Below, piece by piece: positions 7,045-14,742 of a stretch of DNA of 14,742 nucleotides (within the stretch, counting starts at the first letter, position 1; each line of letters opens with the position of its first letter). Where the stretch lies: assembly GCA_900554695.1 (NCBI GenBank), contig USHV01000042.1, positions 1 to 14,742 on the forward strand, in the 5' to 3' direction. The position numbers and the translations under genes are program-made. Below the pieces are notes generated by a model that had not been told where the DNA came from, did no database searches, and saw only the letters and a list, made by a program, of their open reading frames with translations. The DNA is from an uncultured Prevotella sp. Lineage in GTDB: Bacteria; Bacteroidota; Bacteroidia; Bacteroidales; Bacteroidaceae.

Positions 7045-7154
7045 CCTTTACTGTCGGAATTGCATAAATATACATTTATGCGGTGACCGGACGTTATCCG
7101 GAATGTTCCGCCTGACGATATGAGACAGGCCGTCAGCACCGGACGAAAGGGCAC

Positions 7155-7191
7155 AAAAAAGCCGGACGTCGCATGATGAAAAACGTCCGGC
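7155..7191 (-). terminator. Terminator of the B12 uptake operon
   Basis: GCCGGACGT at 7161-7169 pairs perfectly with ACGTCCGGC at 7183-7191 around a 13-base loop. On the minus strand it is followed at once by six T residues (7160-7155). This is a textbook intrinsic terminator, about 80 bases past the stop of the lipoprotein gene. Confidence 0.9.
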
Positions 7192-7193
7192 TG

Positions 7194-7260
7194 TTATAGT
7201 CCGCGGCGACATACGCCCCGCAGGACTATAAATTATGTTGCCGCCACGAAATCGCGGCGG
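7194..7260 (-). other. Two further hairpins between lipoprotein stop and terminator
   Basis: TTATAGTCC at 7194-7202 pairs with GGACTATAA at 7223-7231, with an inner GCGG/CCGC stem. Next to it CCGCC at 7241-7245 pairs with GGCGG at 7256-7260. With the terminator they make three stem-loops in a row in the 3' untranslated region. They could protect the transcript end or be a small 3'-derived RNA; neither is shown. Confidence 0.5.
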
Positions 7261-7271
7261 GGAAAGTCGCA

Positions 7272-8396
7272 TCAGTTAAGGAACACCAACTTCTTCGGGT
7301 TCTGTCCGCCTGAGGTGAACTTACCTACATAGTTGCCGTTTGAGTCGAAGTGATAAACGGTGCCGTCACCCCATACATAGTTGGTGATGCAGACGTAAAT
7401 GTCGCCCGTCAGGTCGCTCACGCTGATGCCGTAAGCGCACGCGTTCTTCATCTCGTCGGGCACATTCTTCAGCACATTGTCGTTTGTCGCGCCGGTCTTC
7501 AGGTCGTAAGAGCTTACGGTTGTTGTGCCGGTGTACGGCTGTGTGCTGTAGTCGGTTGTCGTGTTCACAATATAAACCGTGTTGCCGTGACCGGCAATGT
7601 TTGTTCCGTGACCTACTTCCGTGCACTCGCCTGTCTTCGGGTCATACACCTGTACAGGGTTGGTGTATTGTGTATAGTCAGCCGAACCGTATCCGCATAT
7701 CACAATCTTACCGCCTGTTGCTATCACGCTCTGCGGGTTGGTCATTATCTCCACCTGCTCGGCTGTGTCAAAACTCTTCTCGTCGATGATTGACAAGCGG
7801 TTGTCATATCCCCATCCCGAGTTCACGCAATACACCTTGCCGTCGAGCACAGTCACCTGTTCCGGGTTCTGACCCACCTGGACAGAGCCTTTATACTCGA
7901 GCGTGTTGGCGTCGAGACGGCTCACGTAGCCGCCGTAGGATGTGACGTATATGTAGCCCGAACCGGCCGCCAGGTTGCGCACCTGTCCCAGGTCTGCCTT
8001 GTCGGCGAACGATATGCGTGCCTCTTCCTTGCCCACACCGTTGAGCTTAACGACGTAGTTTGAGTTGTAAACCACCATGTACAGATTACCGTTATAGGCT
8101 ATCACATCCTGTCCGGTGTCGCCTATCTTGCGGCCGTTCTGTATCTCGTAGATGTCGGTTGTGGTGCTGCCGTACATCTGGTCGGTGGCGTAGTTGAAGC
8201 AGCAGAGGTGTGCGTTGTTCTCGCCATACGAGCCTTCGTTGAGCACAAAGCCGCGTGTGCGGGCCAGTTCAATCTGCGAGCCCTCATCCTTCCACGACCA
8301 GTCGTCATCGTTGTCGTCACAAGCTGTGAACAGAGCGGCCAGTGCCAGCATGCACAGCGGGGCCGCCTTCATTCTCAATAGTTTCATTATTTCCAT
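7272..8396 (-). CDS. btuG: BtuG-like surface lipoprotein (beta-propeller, B12 capture)
   Basis: A 374-residue secreted lipoprotein. The N-terminus has a basic start, a hydrophobic stretch and a lipobox, LFTAC, with the lipidated Cys at 26. The residues after it (DDNDDD) resemble the acidic export signal that sends Bacteroidetes lipoproteins to the cell surface. The rest reads as YncE-like beta-propeller repeats (for example NPEQVTVLDGKVYCVNSG and NPQSVIATGGKIVICGYG), with no enzyme motif. In Bacteroides, BtuG proteins of this build cap the BtuB transporter and bind cobalamin very tightly. The call here rests on fold, size and position, 60 bases after a btuB-like gene under a cobalamin riboswitch. 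The start could be Met1 or Met4. A generic DUF5074/YncE-type protein is the alternative. Confidence 0.8.
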   Translation of the reverse strand: MEIMKLLRMKAAPLCMLALAALFTACDDNDDDWSWKDEGSQIELARTRGFVLNEGSYGENNAHLCCFNYATDQMYGSTTTDIYEIQNGRKIGDTGQDVIAYNGNLYMVVYNSNYVVKLNGVGKEEARISFADKADLGQVRNLAAGSGYIYVTSYGGYVSRLDANTLEYKGSVQVGQNPEQVTVLDGKVYCVNSGWGYDNRLSIIDEKSFDTAEQVEIMTNPQSVIATGGKIVICGYGSADYTQYTNPVQVYDPKTGECTEVGHGTNIAGHGNTVYIVNTTTDYSTQPYTGTTTVSSYDLKTGATNDNVLKNVPDEMKNACAYGISVSDLTGDIYVCITNYVWGDGTVYHFDSNGNYVGKFTSGGQNPKKLVFLN

Positions 8397-8456
8397 TTCA
8401 GTTTTGTTGTTATGTTATTTATATTGGTTCATATCGTTTTATTGTTCCGCCGTGTG

Positions 8457-10457
8457 TCAGAAACTGACGGTGGCAGTAGCCTCCACCGAACGGCCCGGCA
8501 TGGGATAGTATCTTATCACTTCGTAGCGCTCGTCGGTAAGGTTGCGCACCGAGACCTGGAGCATTGCCGACCACCGTCTGAACTTCAGCTCGCGCGAGAC
8601 TGACAGCGTGTGCTCAGCATATCCGTCTATCTCATACTCGCGGGTGTTCTGCTGCATGGCGTAACGGCTGCCGCACATCTGCACGGTGTAGGCCACATCG
8701 AGCCACGGGGTGAGGATGGTCAGCACGGCGTTGCCCGAATGGCACGGGGTGTAGGGTATCTGATTCTTGTAGTAGATGGATGAGGGGTCGGTCACATCGA
8801 GCGCCTCCTGCCACACGTACGACGCGCTGAGCTCGGCGGCAAAACCGTGCAACGGCTCCATGCGCGCAGCCATGGTGGCGTTCAGTCCGTTTATCCTCAC
8901 GCGGCCGAAATTTGCCATCTTCCACACGTAGAGCGTCGGGAAAGCCACTATCTTGTCCTTCACGGCGTTATGATAGACGTCGGCCGTGAGTGTGACATAG
9001 GCCAGCCAACCCATCCGACGGCTCGTCCATGTGAGTCCGACATTATACTCGTCGGCCTTCTCGGGCCTCAGTCCTGTTGTGCCGCTTTGGCCATAATACA
9101 GATCGTTGAACGTGGGCAGGCGGAACGTGTGCTTATACATAGCCCTGAAATAGAGGGCTTCATTCCTCAGCAGACGCAGCGAGAAAGCAGCCGATGGCGA
9201 CAGTTGCCGGCGGTCGGCGGGGCGGTCGCCGTGCTCCACATGCTCGGTAGCCCATGTCGCTACGACGTTTGCGCCTATCTCCATACGGCCCGATGCATAG
9301 CGCGCGGCAAGGGCTGTGAGCGACGTCAGGCGGCGCGGGTCGGCAGGATTCTCAGCGTTCGAGCTCAAGGTGTTTACGAAAGCGTCCTCTGCCAACGACA
9401 GCGACAGGCCCTTGAGCGGGAACCATCCCAGCGTGGCAGAGCCGTAATATTCGCTCTGACGATAGGTCTCGACATAACGGCCGGTGGGATATTTCACGTC
9501 GGTATCCGTATAACGGTTCCATGAATTCACGTATTTCGCACGCGCCTCCAGCTTAAGCCGGCTGCCGAGATTCTGTCCATAGACCGCCTGTGTGAAGAAT
9601 TCCTCATCCCACATGCGTTCGTGCGACTTCTTCGTATTATAGAGTATGACGGCTCCGGGCAGTCCGCGCGACGAGCTGAACCACTGCGTCTTCACGTCCA
9701 GATGGGCGTCGCGGGGCAGCAACGCATATATGTTGGCCTCGCCCTGCCATGAATATATGTCGGTGTTGAAGCGCTTGTCGGTGAGCTTTTCCGAGCCGTT
9801 TGGCAGCTCGTATGGATAGCGTCCGTCGGCGCGCATGTATGTTCCGTCGAGCGAGAACATGAGTTTCTCGTTCAGTCTCTGCCAGTAGCGCAGCTGCGGA
9901 GCGACGAGTCCCCAGCTTCCTGAGCGCACTCTGGTACGCAGTGACCAGTCGCGTCCGTCGGCGAAGACGGGCTTACGGCTCACTATCGAGAGCACCGCCG
10001 CCGAGGCGTAGTGGCGTGCCGACTGCATCACGTCGTCGTCCTCGCCTATTGTGAGCGTCACGTTCTGCACGTTGTCGGTGGCAAAACGGCTCAGGTCTAT
10101 CTGTCCGGCCTGCGTGTTGCTCACCGTTACGCCGTCGTAGCTCACGGCCGTATGATTGGCTCCGAGGTTGCGCACGGACACAGTCTTCATGCCTCCTATG
10201 CCGCCATAATCCCTCACGTTGGCACCGGCAAAGCGTTTCACGGCGTCGGAGAGGGTGTATATGCCTGTCCGCTCCAGCTCGTCTCCCTCAAGTGTCTGGG
10301 TGGGACGGGCCGAACGTACGCTGCGGTCGATGCGGTGGGTGGTTACCTCCACACCGTCGATATGCCTCACATCACTATCCAAAGAGTCGGACGGCGACTG
10401 TGCATTAACGGCAACTACAACCGCAACGAGCACGGTGGTAAGCACAAGTCTCTTCAT
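8457..10457 (-). CDS. btuB: BtuB-like TonB-dependent outer-membrane receptor for vitamin B12
   Basis: A 666-residue outer-membrane transporter. I start it at 10457 because this Met opens a clean signal peptide (MKRLVLTTVLVAVVVAVNA, cleavage after residue 19). The in-frame ATG at 10514 would add 19 polar residues. A TonB-box-like DGVEVT is at 34-39. A plug domain follows to about 150, with the typical SDAVKRFAGANVRDYGG and VSVRNLGANHTAVSYDGV segments. The remainder has beta-barrel composition and ends in Phe (ATVSF), as barrel proteins recognised by the BAM complex do. It lacks the N-terminal extension of SusC-type receptors. B12 as substrate is inferred from the riboswitch just upstream and the BtuG-like partner downstream. 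Confidence 0.88.
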   Translation of the reverse strand: MKRLVLTTVLVAVVVAVNAQSPSDSLDSDVRHIDGVEVTTHRIDRSVRSARPTQTLEGDELERTGIYTLSDAVKRFAGANVRDYGGIGGMKTVSVRNLGANHTAVSYDGVTVSNTQAGQIDLSRFATDNVQNVTLTIGEDDDVMQSARHYASAAVLSIVSRKPVFADGRDWSLRTRVRSGSWGLVAPQLRYWQRLNEKLMFSLDGTYMRADGRYPYELPNGSEKLTDKRFNTDIYSWQGEANIYALLPRDAHLDVKTQWFSSSRGLPGAVILYNTKKSHERMWDEEFFTQAVYGQNLGSRLKLEARAKYVNSWNRYTDTDVKYPTGRYVETYRQSEYYGSATLGWFPLKGLSLSLAEDAFVNTLSSNAENPADPRRLTSLTALAARYASGRMEIGANVVATWATEHVEHGDRPADRRQLSPSAAFSLRLLRNEALYFRAMYKHTFRLPTFNDLYYGQSGTTGLRPEKADEYNVGLTWTSRRMGWLAYVTLTADVYHNAVKDKIVAFPTLYVWKMANFGRVRINGLNATMAARMEPLHGFAAELSASYVWQEALDVTDPSSIYYKNQIPYTPCHSGNAVLTILTPWLDVAYTVQMCGSRYAMQQNTREYEIDGYAEHTLSVSRELKFRRWSAMLQVSVRNLTDERYEVIRYYPMPGRSVEATATVSF

Positions 10458-10485
10458 GTCTTGACGATAAAAGAAGGCATTTCGC

Positions 10486-10505
10486 GCAGTCTTCCTCGAG
10501 ACCGC
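10486..10505 (-). promoter_or_regulatory. Hairpin between riboswitch and btuB, possible expression platform
   Basis: On the minus strand GCGGTCT (10505-10499) pairs with AGACTGC (10492-10486, one G-T pair) around the loop CGAGGA. It lies between the B12 box and the btuB start codon. No T run follows, so if it is the expression platform it would act on translation, perhaps through loop-loop contact with the riboswitch. This is inference. Confidence 0.35.
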
Positions 10506-10522
10506 ATGAAACATTTATGGCT

Positions 10523-10687
10523 GTTGAAGGCAGGTCTTCTGACTTGCAGTCCGGATGCGAACGCCTTCCCGGTGAATTGCCAGTGGCTCGTTGTTCGCTC
10601 CTGATAAGGACTGCTCACAGCAGCGGGACTGTCGGAGACTCTCACTCCATTCCCTTTTCATCGCGCCGAGGGCGCGAACCTTTCAAC
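10523..10687 (-). ncRNA. Cobalamin riboswitch
   Basis: Read on the minus strand, it carries the conserved landmarks in order: AAAGGTT and GATGAAAAGGGAA, then CAGTCCCGCTGCTGTGA, GCCACTGGC, CCGGGAAGG, and the B12 box AGTCAGAAGACCTGCC (10544-10529). GTTGAA at 10687-10682 pairs with TTCAAC at 10528-10523 to close the first stem. It ends 65 bases before the btuB start. Riboswitches of this family bind adenosylcobalamin or related corrinoids and usually turn uptake genes off when B12 is plentiful. Confidence 0.95.
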
Positions 10688-10691
10688 GCTG

Positions 10692-10699
10692 CAAATATA
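10692..10699 (-). promoter_or_regulatory. -7 element of the B12 operon promoter
   Basis: TATATTTG (10699-10692 on the minus strand) followed by CA matches the Bacteroidetes -7 box and would start transcription just at the riboswitch. The matching -33 region does not contain TTTG, so the promoter may be weak or need an activator. Confidence 0.6.
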
Positions 10700-10932
10700 C
10701 ATAATTTAGCCGGAATAAGCATATTGACCTGCGAAAAATTAGACAAAAACGCGATGTTTTGCCGTAACGGACTAAACGACAGGTGTTTTCCTCCACCCGA
10801 CCGCAACCATATCCACCGCCGGAATATGCTTCAATAGAAAACATTTCAAATTCAGAAAAAGAATAATTCTGCTTCAATAAAAGAAAATCGCAGCCTCAAC
10901 CGACATACATCATTCCCAATCCTACAAACGCT
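10700..10932. other. Gap without a recognised gene
   Basis: This AT-rich stretch lies upstream of the B12 operon promoter and beyond the hairpin after the phosphate transporter gene. I see no credible gene, tRNA or repeat in it. Confidence 0.55.
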
Positions 10933-10982
10933 TTGCGGGCGGAACGGAAGGCATATTGTGCCACATTCCGTCCCGCCCGCAA
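10933..10982 (-). terminator. Long GC-rich hairpin after the Na/Pi-cotransporter gene
   Basis: 10933-10949 pairs with 10966-10982 as a 17-base stem with one A-C mismatch, and GGCA/TGCC pairs within the loop. It is the strongest single stem-loop in the window, 45 bases past the stop at 11027. No T run follows on either strand, so it may be a non-canonical terminator or a 3' stabiliser. Confidence 0.6.
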
Positions 10983-11026
10983 TAATATAGCAAGGCTGTT
11001 ATATACTTTCAAATGACCGTGAAGCC

Positions 11027-12730
11027 TCAGGCCTCTCTCTGACGGGTACCCATACGTACCTCGACAACATTCACGACATAGTCTGCCAGCTTCTCGCACT
11101 CGCTGATGATATCCATATACATCGTGCCGATGGCGTATGTATATTTGTGATCGTTCACGTCGTTGATGTTCTGACTCTTGAGTTGTGTGCGGTAGTTGTT
11201 TATCTCGTTCTCAATGTTGAACGAGCGGTTCACGTCGAGATTATCCTTACGTCCCGACACGATGACGTTCATCTGAGTGAGGCTGTCGTTGGTAAGGCTG
11301 AACATCTGATGCAGATGCTGATACTGCTCATCGGTGAAGTCTTCCTTTCCTTTTATCTTACGGTTGATGGTACGGGCTATGTTGTAGCAGCTGTCGCCGA
11401 TGCTCTCAATCTCTGATATCTCACGCAGCATGGCGCGTATCTTTCCCTTCGTCTCGTCGCTCAGGTGGGCGTTGCTCACGTTGTCGAGATATTTTGCGAT
11501 CTCAATCTCCATATTGTCGCTGATGGTCTCATATTTCTCGATGCGTGCAAAGAGTTTTGCGAAGTCGGCGTCGTTATTGGTTTCGAGCAGGTCGCGCACC
11601 ATAGAGAACATGCGCTGTATGCGCTCTGCAAACGAGGTTATCTCCTTACGTGCCTCAAGCACAGAGAGCTCCGGTGTCTGCATGATACCGCTGCTGATGA
11701 AACGCAGGCGGAAGTCCTCGTCCTCGTCGCGGCGCGAAGGCTTTATCATCTTGCACACCACCTTCTCCATCTGCGGTATGAACCATATGAGGAGGAACGT
11801 GTTGCATACGTTGAACATGGTATGGAACATGGCAAGTACTATCGACAGCTTCTGCGCGCCAACGTTTCCGTCGGCCGGATTGTAGTCGACAATAGAGCAG
11901 ACCATATTTACAAACGGATAGAAGAATACGAGAACCCAGATAACACCGAACACGTTGAACATGAGATGTGCCAGTGCGGCGCGGCGAGCCTGGGTGTTGG
12001 CGCCAAGTGCTGCAAGGTTTGCTGTGACGGTGGTGCCGATGTTCTCACCCATGACAAGGGCGATACCAAGATATATTGGAAGTACACCGGTGGAACACAA
12101 CAGGATGGTTATGGCCATGACGGCGGCCGATGACTGCACGATACACGTTATCACCGTGCCTATAAGAAGGAATGCAATGATGGTGAGATAACTGCTTGTG
12201 TCGAACGACTTGAAGAATTCCACAAGTTCGGGATTGTTGTCAAGCTGCAGCTCCTTGCCCGCCTGACTGAGCAGAACAAGGCTGAAGAACATGAAGGCTA
12301 TACCGAAAAGGAAGTCGCCTATGTAGCGGTGGCGCCGCGTATAGATGAGCACAAGGCCGACTATAAACGCCGGAAAGACAAAGTCGATGAGGTTAACGGA
12401 GAATCCGAGACTCATGATCCATGCCGTAAGTGTGGTGCCGATGTTGGCTCCCATGATGACGGAGATGGCCTGGGCAAGCGTCAGCAGACCGGCATTAACA
12501 AACGAGACGGTCATCACCGTGGTGGCCGACGAGGACTGTACGGCGCACGTTATGAACGTTCCGGTGAGCATACCGGTGAAACGGTTGGTGGTCATGGCGC
12601 CGAGGATATGGCGCAACTGCGATCCGGCCATCTTCTGCAAGGCTTCACTCATTACTTTCATGCCATAGATCAGAAGTGCCAAAGAACCGATAATCTTCAA
12701 AAAAATACTAAAATAATCCGGCGTTACCAT
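11027..12730 (-). CDS. Na+/phosphate cotransporter family protein with PhoU-like domain
   Basis: A 567-residue inner-membrane protein. The N-terminal 320 residues hold hydrophobic segments and the internal duplication of the NptA/PiT-II type: QSSSATT at 65-71 with GANIGTT at 94-100, and QSSAAVM at 199-205 with GENIGTT at 228-234. These QSS motifs form the sodium and phosphate path in the family. From about residue 350 to the end a charged, helical region resembles PhoU, as in YjbB-like bacterial proteins. The likely role is sodium-coupled phosphate movement; in E. coli the relative YjbB favours phosphate export, so the direction is uncertain. It is monocistronic, divergent from the kinase gene across 90 bases, with a long hairpin after it. 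Length is normal and no defect is seen. Confidence 0.9.
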   Translation of the reverse strand: MVTPDYFSIFLKIIGSLALLIYGMKVMSEALQKMAGSQLRHILGAMTTNRFTGMLTGTFITCAVQSSSATTVMTVSFVNAGLLTLAQAISVIMGANIGTTLTAWIMSLGFSVNLIDFVFPAFIVGLVLIYTRRHRYIGDFLFGIAFMFFSLVLLSQAGKELQLDNNPELVEFFKSFDTSSYLTIIAFLLIGTVITCIVQSSAAVMAITILLCSTGVLPIYLGIALVMGENIGTTVTANLAALGANTQARRAALAHLMFNVFGVIWVLVFFYPFVNMVCSIVDYNPADGNVGAQKLSIVLAMFHTMFNVCNTFLLIWFIPQMEKVVCKMIKPSRRDEDEDFRLRFISSGIMQTPELSVLEARKEITSFAERIQRMFSMVRDLLETNNDADFAKLFARIEKYETISDNMEIEIAKYLDNVSNAHLSDETKGKIRAMLREISEIESIGDSCYNIARTINRKIKGKEDFTDEQYQHLHQMFSLTNDSLTQMNVIVSGRKDNLDVNRSFNIENEINNYRTQLKSQNINDVNDHKYTYAIGTMYMDIISECEKLADYVVNVVEVRMGTRQREA

Positions 12731-12782
12731 ATGTAAATGTTATGATTGTTCAATGATGGTATCTACTTTCTGAAAAATAAAT

Positions 12783-12790
12783 TATCTTTA
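12783..12790 (+). promoter_or_regulatory. Possible -7 element for the kinase gene
   Basis: TATCTTTA differs from TAnnTTTG at the last base and lies 30 bases before the kinase start. No well-spaced -33 TTTG is present. It is the only promoter-like sequence I see in the 90-base divergent gap. Confidence 0.4.
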
Positions 12791-12820
12791 CGTTCGCAAT
12801 AACTTAAACCCTTATCGGAT

Positions 12821-14482
12821 ATGAAACAGAAGTTACAAATACGTTGCAAAAATAATAAAAAAACTTTAACAGCAGAAATAGGAAGTACACTTTCTGACAT
12901 TTTTAATGAATATAAAATGCATATGCCCTACGGCCCTGTGAGCGCGAAGGTGAACAACAAAGTGGAAGGCATGCACTACCGTGTGTACAACAACAAGGAC
13001 GTGGAGTTTCTTGACCTTTATTCGGCGTCGGGTTCGAGAGCCTACACACGCACACTTTTCTTCGTATTATGCAAGGCTGTGCACGACATTTTCCCCGACG
13101 GCAGCGTGGTGATAGACATCCCCGTGAGCAACGGATACTACTGCGACCTGCAGATAGGAAGGGCCGTCACACTGCAGGACGTGGAACGTCTGCGTTCACA
13201 CATGCAGGAGATAATAGACCGCGCGCTGCCCATCCACCGGCACGAGGCACCCACAGAGGAGGCGATAGAGATGTTCAGAAAGCTCGGAACGCACTCTAAA
13301 GTGACTCTGCTCAAGACAATAGGAAACATATACACCACATATTATGAGATAGACGGATACGTGGACTACTTCTACGGAACAATGCTCACCAACACATCAC
13401 AGCTCTATCTCTTCGGACTGGAGAAGTATTACGACGGACTGCTGCTGCGCATCCCATCGACCGACGACCCGTCGCGGTTGGGCGAACTGACACGTCAGGA
13501 CAAGATGTTCGAGATATTCCAGGAACACCACCGCTGGCAGAACCTGCTGGGCATAGGCACCGTAGGCACATTCAACGAGGCCGTGGCGCACGGCCGCACC
13601 AACGACATCATAAACATATCGGAGGCTCTGCAGGAGAAGAAGATATCGCGTATAGCCGACGAGATTGCCGGACGCAAGGGCGTAAAGGTAGTGCTCATCT
13701 CAGGACCTTCGTCGAGCGGAAAGACCACAACATGCAAACGACTGTCCATACAACTGCTCACCAACGGCATAAAACCTGTGCCCATATCGCTCGACGACTA
13801 CTTTGTCGACCGCGAGCTGACACCAAAGGACGACAAGGGCGAGTACGACTACGAAAGTCTTTACGCCCTCAACCTGCCGCTGCTCAACCAACAGCTCAAG
13901 GCGCTTTTCAACGGCGAGGAAGTGGAACTGCCTAAATACAACTTCCAGACAGGAAAGAGCGAGCGCAGCGGACGACGCATGAGACTGGAGGAAAACGAGA
14001 TTCTCGTCGTGGAAGGAATACACGCGCTCAACCCCGAACTGACGGCACACATACCCGAGGAGCAGAAGTTCCGCGTATATGCGTCGGCTCTCACCACCAT
14101 ATTGCTCGACACTCACAACTACATACCCACCACCGACAACCGCCTGCTGCGCCGTATCATACGCGACTACAAGTATCGCGGGGTGAGCGCACGCGAGACA
14201 ATACGCCGGTGGCCGAGCGTACGCGCCGGCGAGAACAAGTGGATATTCCCCTATCAGGAGAACGCCGACGCAATGTTCAACACGGCAATGATATACGAGC
14301 TGGCCGTAATAAAGAGCCAGGCCGAACCGCTGCTCGAGCTCGTACCAGAGAACTGTGACGAGTACGCCGAGGCCTACCGTCTGCGCAAATTCCTGCGCTA
14401 CTTCACACCGGTGCGCTACAACACGCTGCCCTCCACTTCGCTCCTGCGCGAGTTCCTGGGCGGAAGCTCGTTCAGGTATTAA
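12821..14482 (+). CDS. Nucleoside (uridine) kinase-like protein with ThrRS-like N-terminus
   Basis: A 553-residue soluble protein in two parts. Residues 1-62 resemble a TGS domain, and 63-170 resemble the second N-terminal domain of threonyl-tRNA synthetase: FPDG, VSNGYYCD, then ALPIHRHEAPTEEAIEMFRKLG. The HxxxH pair of the ThrRS editing site is not there; the aligned position reads RTLFF (77-81). From about 285 comes a uridine kinase/phosphoribulokinase domain with the P-loop GPSSSGKTT at 295-303, SLDDYF at 323-328, and VVEGIHAL. It probably phosphorylates a nucleoside such as uridine, using the N-terminal part for binding or regulation. The substrate is not visible in the sequence. The first 40 codons are AT-rich compared with the rest. 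Such fusions are usually annotated nucleoside kinase in Bacteroidetes. Confidence 0.88.
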   Translation: MKQKLQIRCKNNKKTLTAEIGSTLSDIFNEYKMHMPYGPVSAKVNNKVEGMHYRVYNNKDVEFLDLYSASGSRAYTRTLFFVLCKAVHDIFPDGSVVIDIPVSNGYYCDLQIGRAVTLQDVERLRSHMQEIIDRALPIHRHEAPTEEAIEMFRKLGTHSKVTLLKTIGNIYTTYYEIDGYVDYFYGTMLTNTSQLYLFGLEKYYDGLLLRIPSTDDPSRLGELTRQDKMFEIFQEHHRWQNLLGIGTVGTFNEAVAHGRTNDIINISEALQEKKISRIADEIAGRKGVKVVLISGPSSSGKTTTCKRLSIQLLTNGIKPVPISLDDYFVDRELTPKDDKGEYDYESLYALNLPLLNQQLKALFNGEEVELPKYNFQTGKSERSGRRMRLEENEILVVEGIHALNPELTAHIPEEQKFRVYASALTTILLDTHNYIPTTDNRLLRRIIRDYKYRGVSARETIRRWPSVRAGENKWIFPYQENADAMFNTAMIYELAVIKSQAEPLLELVPENCDEYAEAYRLRKFLRYFTPVRYNTLPSTSLLREFLGGSSFRY

Positions 14483-14742
14483 ATATCAAATCTGTATATT
14501 TATAATATTTAAAAGATCATTTTATACGAAATGGAAGTATTATCTGTTTGCTAATATTTGTAAACGAAATATAACAAATGCTTTCATGACTAATGTAATT
14601 GAAAAAAATTGATAATTTTGTGTCATACCTCGGAGTAGGAATAACATACAATTCGAAATATAAAGGAACAAGTATTCCATACTTTTCTATTTAACGTGAG
14701 TTCGACGAATTCAAAACAAAGCGAGCTGTGTGTCAATAGTTC
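14483..14742. other. AT-rich gap to the window edge, one -7-like box
   Basis: No gene is visible after the kinase stop. TAATTTTG at 14613-14620 on + matches the Bacteroidetes -7 box but has no TTTG at the right distance. It could serve a gene beyond the window edge. No clear terminator follows the kinase; only a weak AAATAT/ATATTT stem starts at 14481. Confidence 0.4.

Noticed and set aside
6626..7123. Frames on both strands across copy 2 of the repeat (also 6694-7041 minus)
   Set aside because: The translations are built from the repeat units and hairpin arms, and both strands are open over the same stretch.
10458..10514. Longer N-terminus for the btuB-like gene
   Set aside because: The extra 19 residues are polar and would bury the signal peptide, and the ATG at 10457 opens a standard one.

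Overview
The window looks like chromosomal DNA from a Bacteroidales bacterium, most probably Prevotella or a close relative. The evidence is promoters of the Bacteroidetes type (TTTG, about 20 bases, TAnnTTTG), a DUF4271-hemD pair, a TonB-dependent B12 receptor followed by a BtuG-like surface lipoprotein, a lipobox followed by an acidic export signal, and genes of moderate GC separated by AT-rich gaps without clear Shine-Dalgarno sites. The genus is inference.

Layout. 1-251: tRNA-Gln(TTG) on + with a good promoter and a terminator. 252-1093: gene-poor DNA holding the first copy of a composite repeat (631-975). 1094-4993: a compact minus-strand run, read in the order DUF4271 membrane protein, hemD-like, rnpA, yidD, tyrS, closed by a terminator at 1094-1120. 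5029-6534: metK on minus with a strong promoter about 170 bases ahead of it, so its leader is long, and a hairpin after it. 6691-7044: a second copy of the composite repeat in the same orientation. 7155-10699: a vitamin B12 uptake operon on minus (cobalamin riboswitch, btuB-like receptor, btuG-like lipoprotein, terminator). 10933-12730: a Na/Pi-cotransporter-like protein with a PhoU-like tail on minus, followed by a long hairpin. 12821-14482: a divergent nucleoside (uridine) kinase-like protein on + with a ThrRS-like N-terminal half. 14483-14742: AT-rich DNA with no gene seen.

How the genes relate. tyrS, rnpA, yidD and metK are housekeeping genes (tRNA charging, tRNA 5' maturation, membrane protein insertion, S-adenosylmethionine synthesis). 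hemD links to tetrapyrrole synthesis. The riboswitch, receptor and lipoprotein form a self-contained, B12-repressed outer-membrane uptake unit.

The least explained elements are (a) the two composite repeats, each a hairpin, then a tandem array with an exact 22-base period, then a nearly identical 28-base end block, and (b) the long metK leader. I see no defence system, phage, insertion sequence or CRISPR array.
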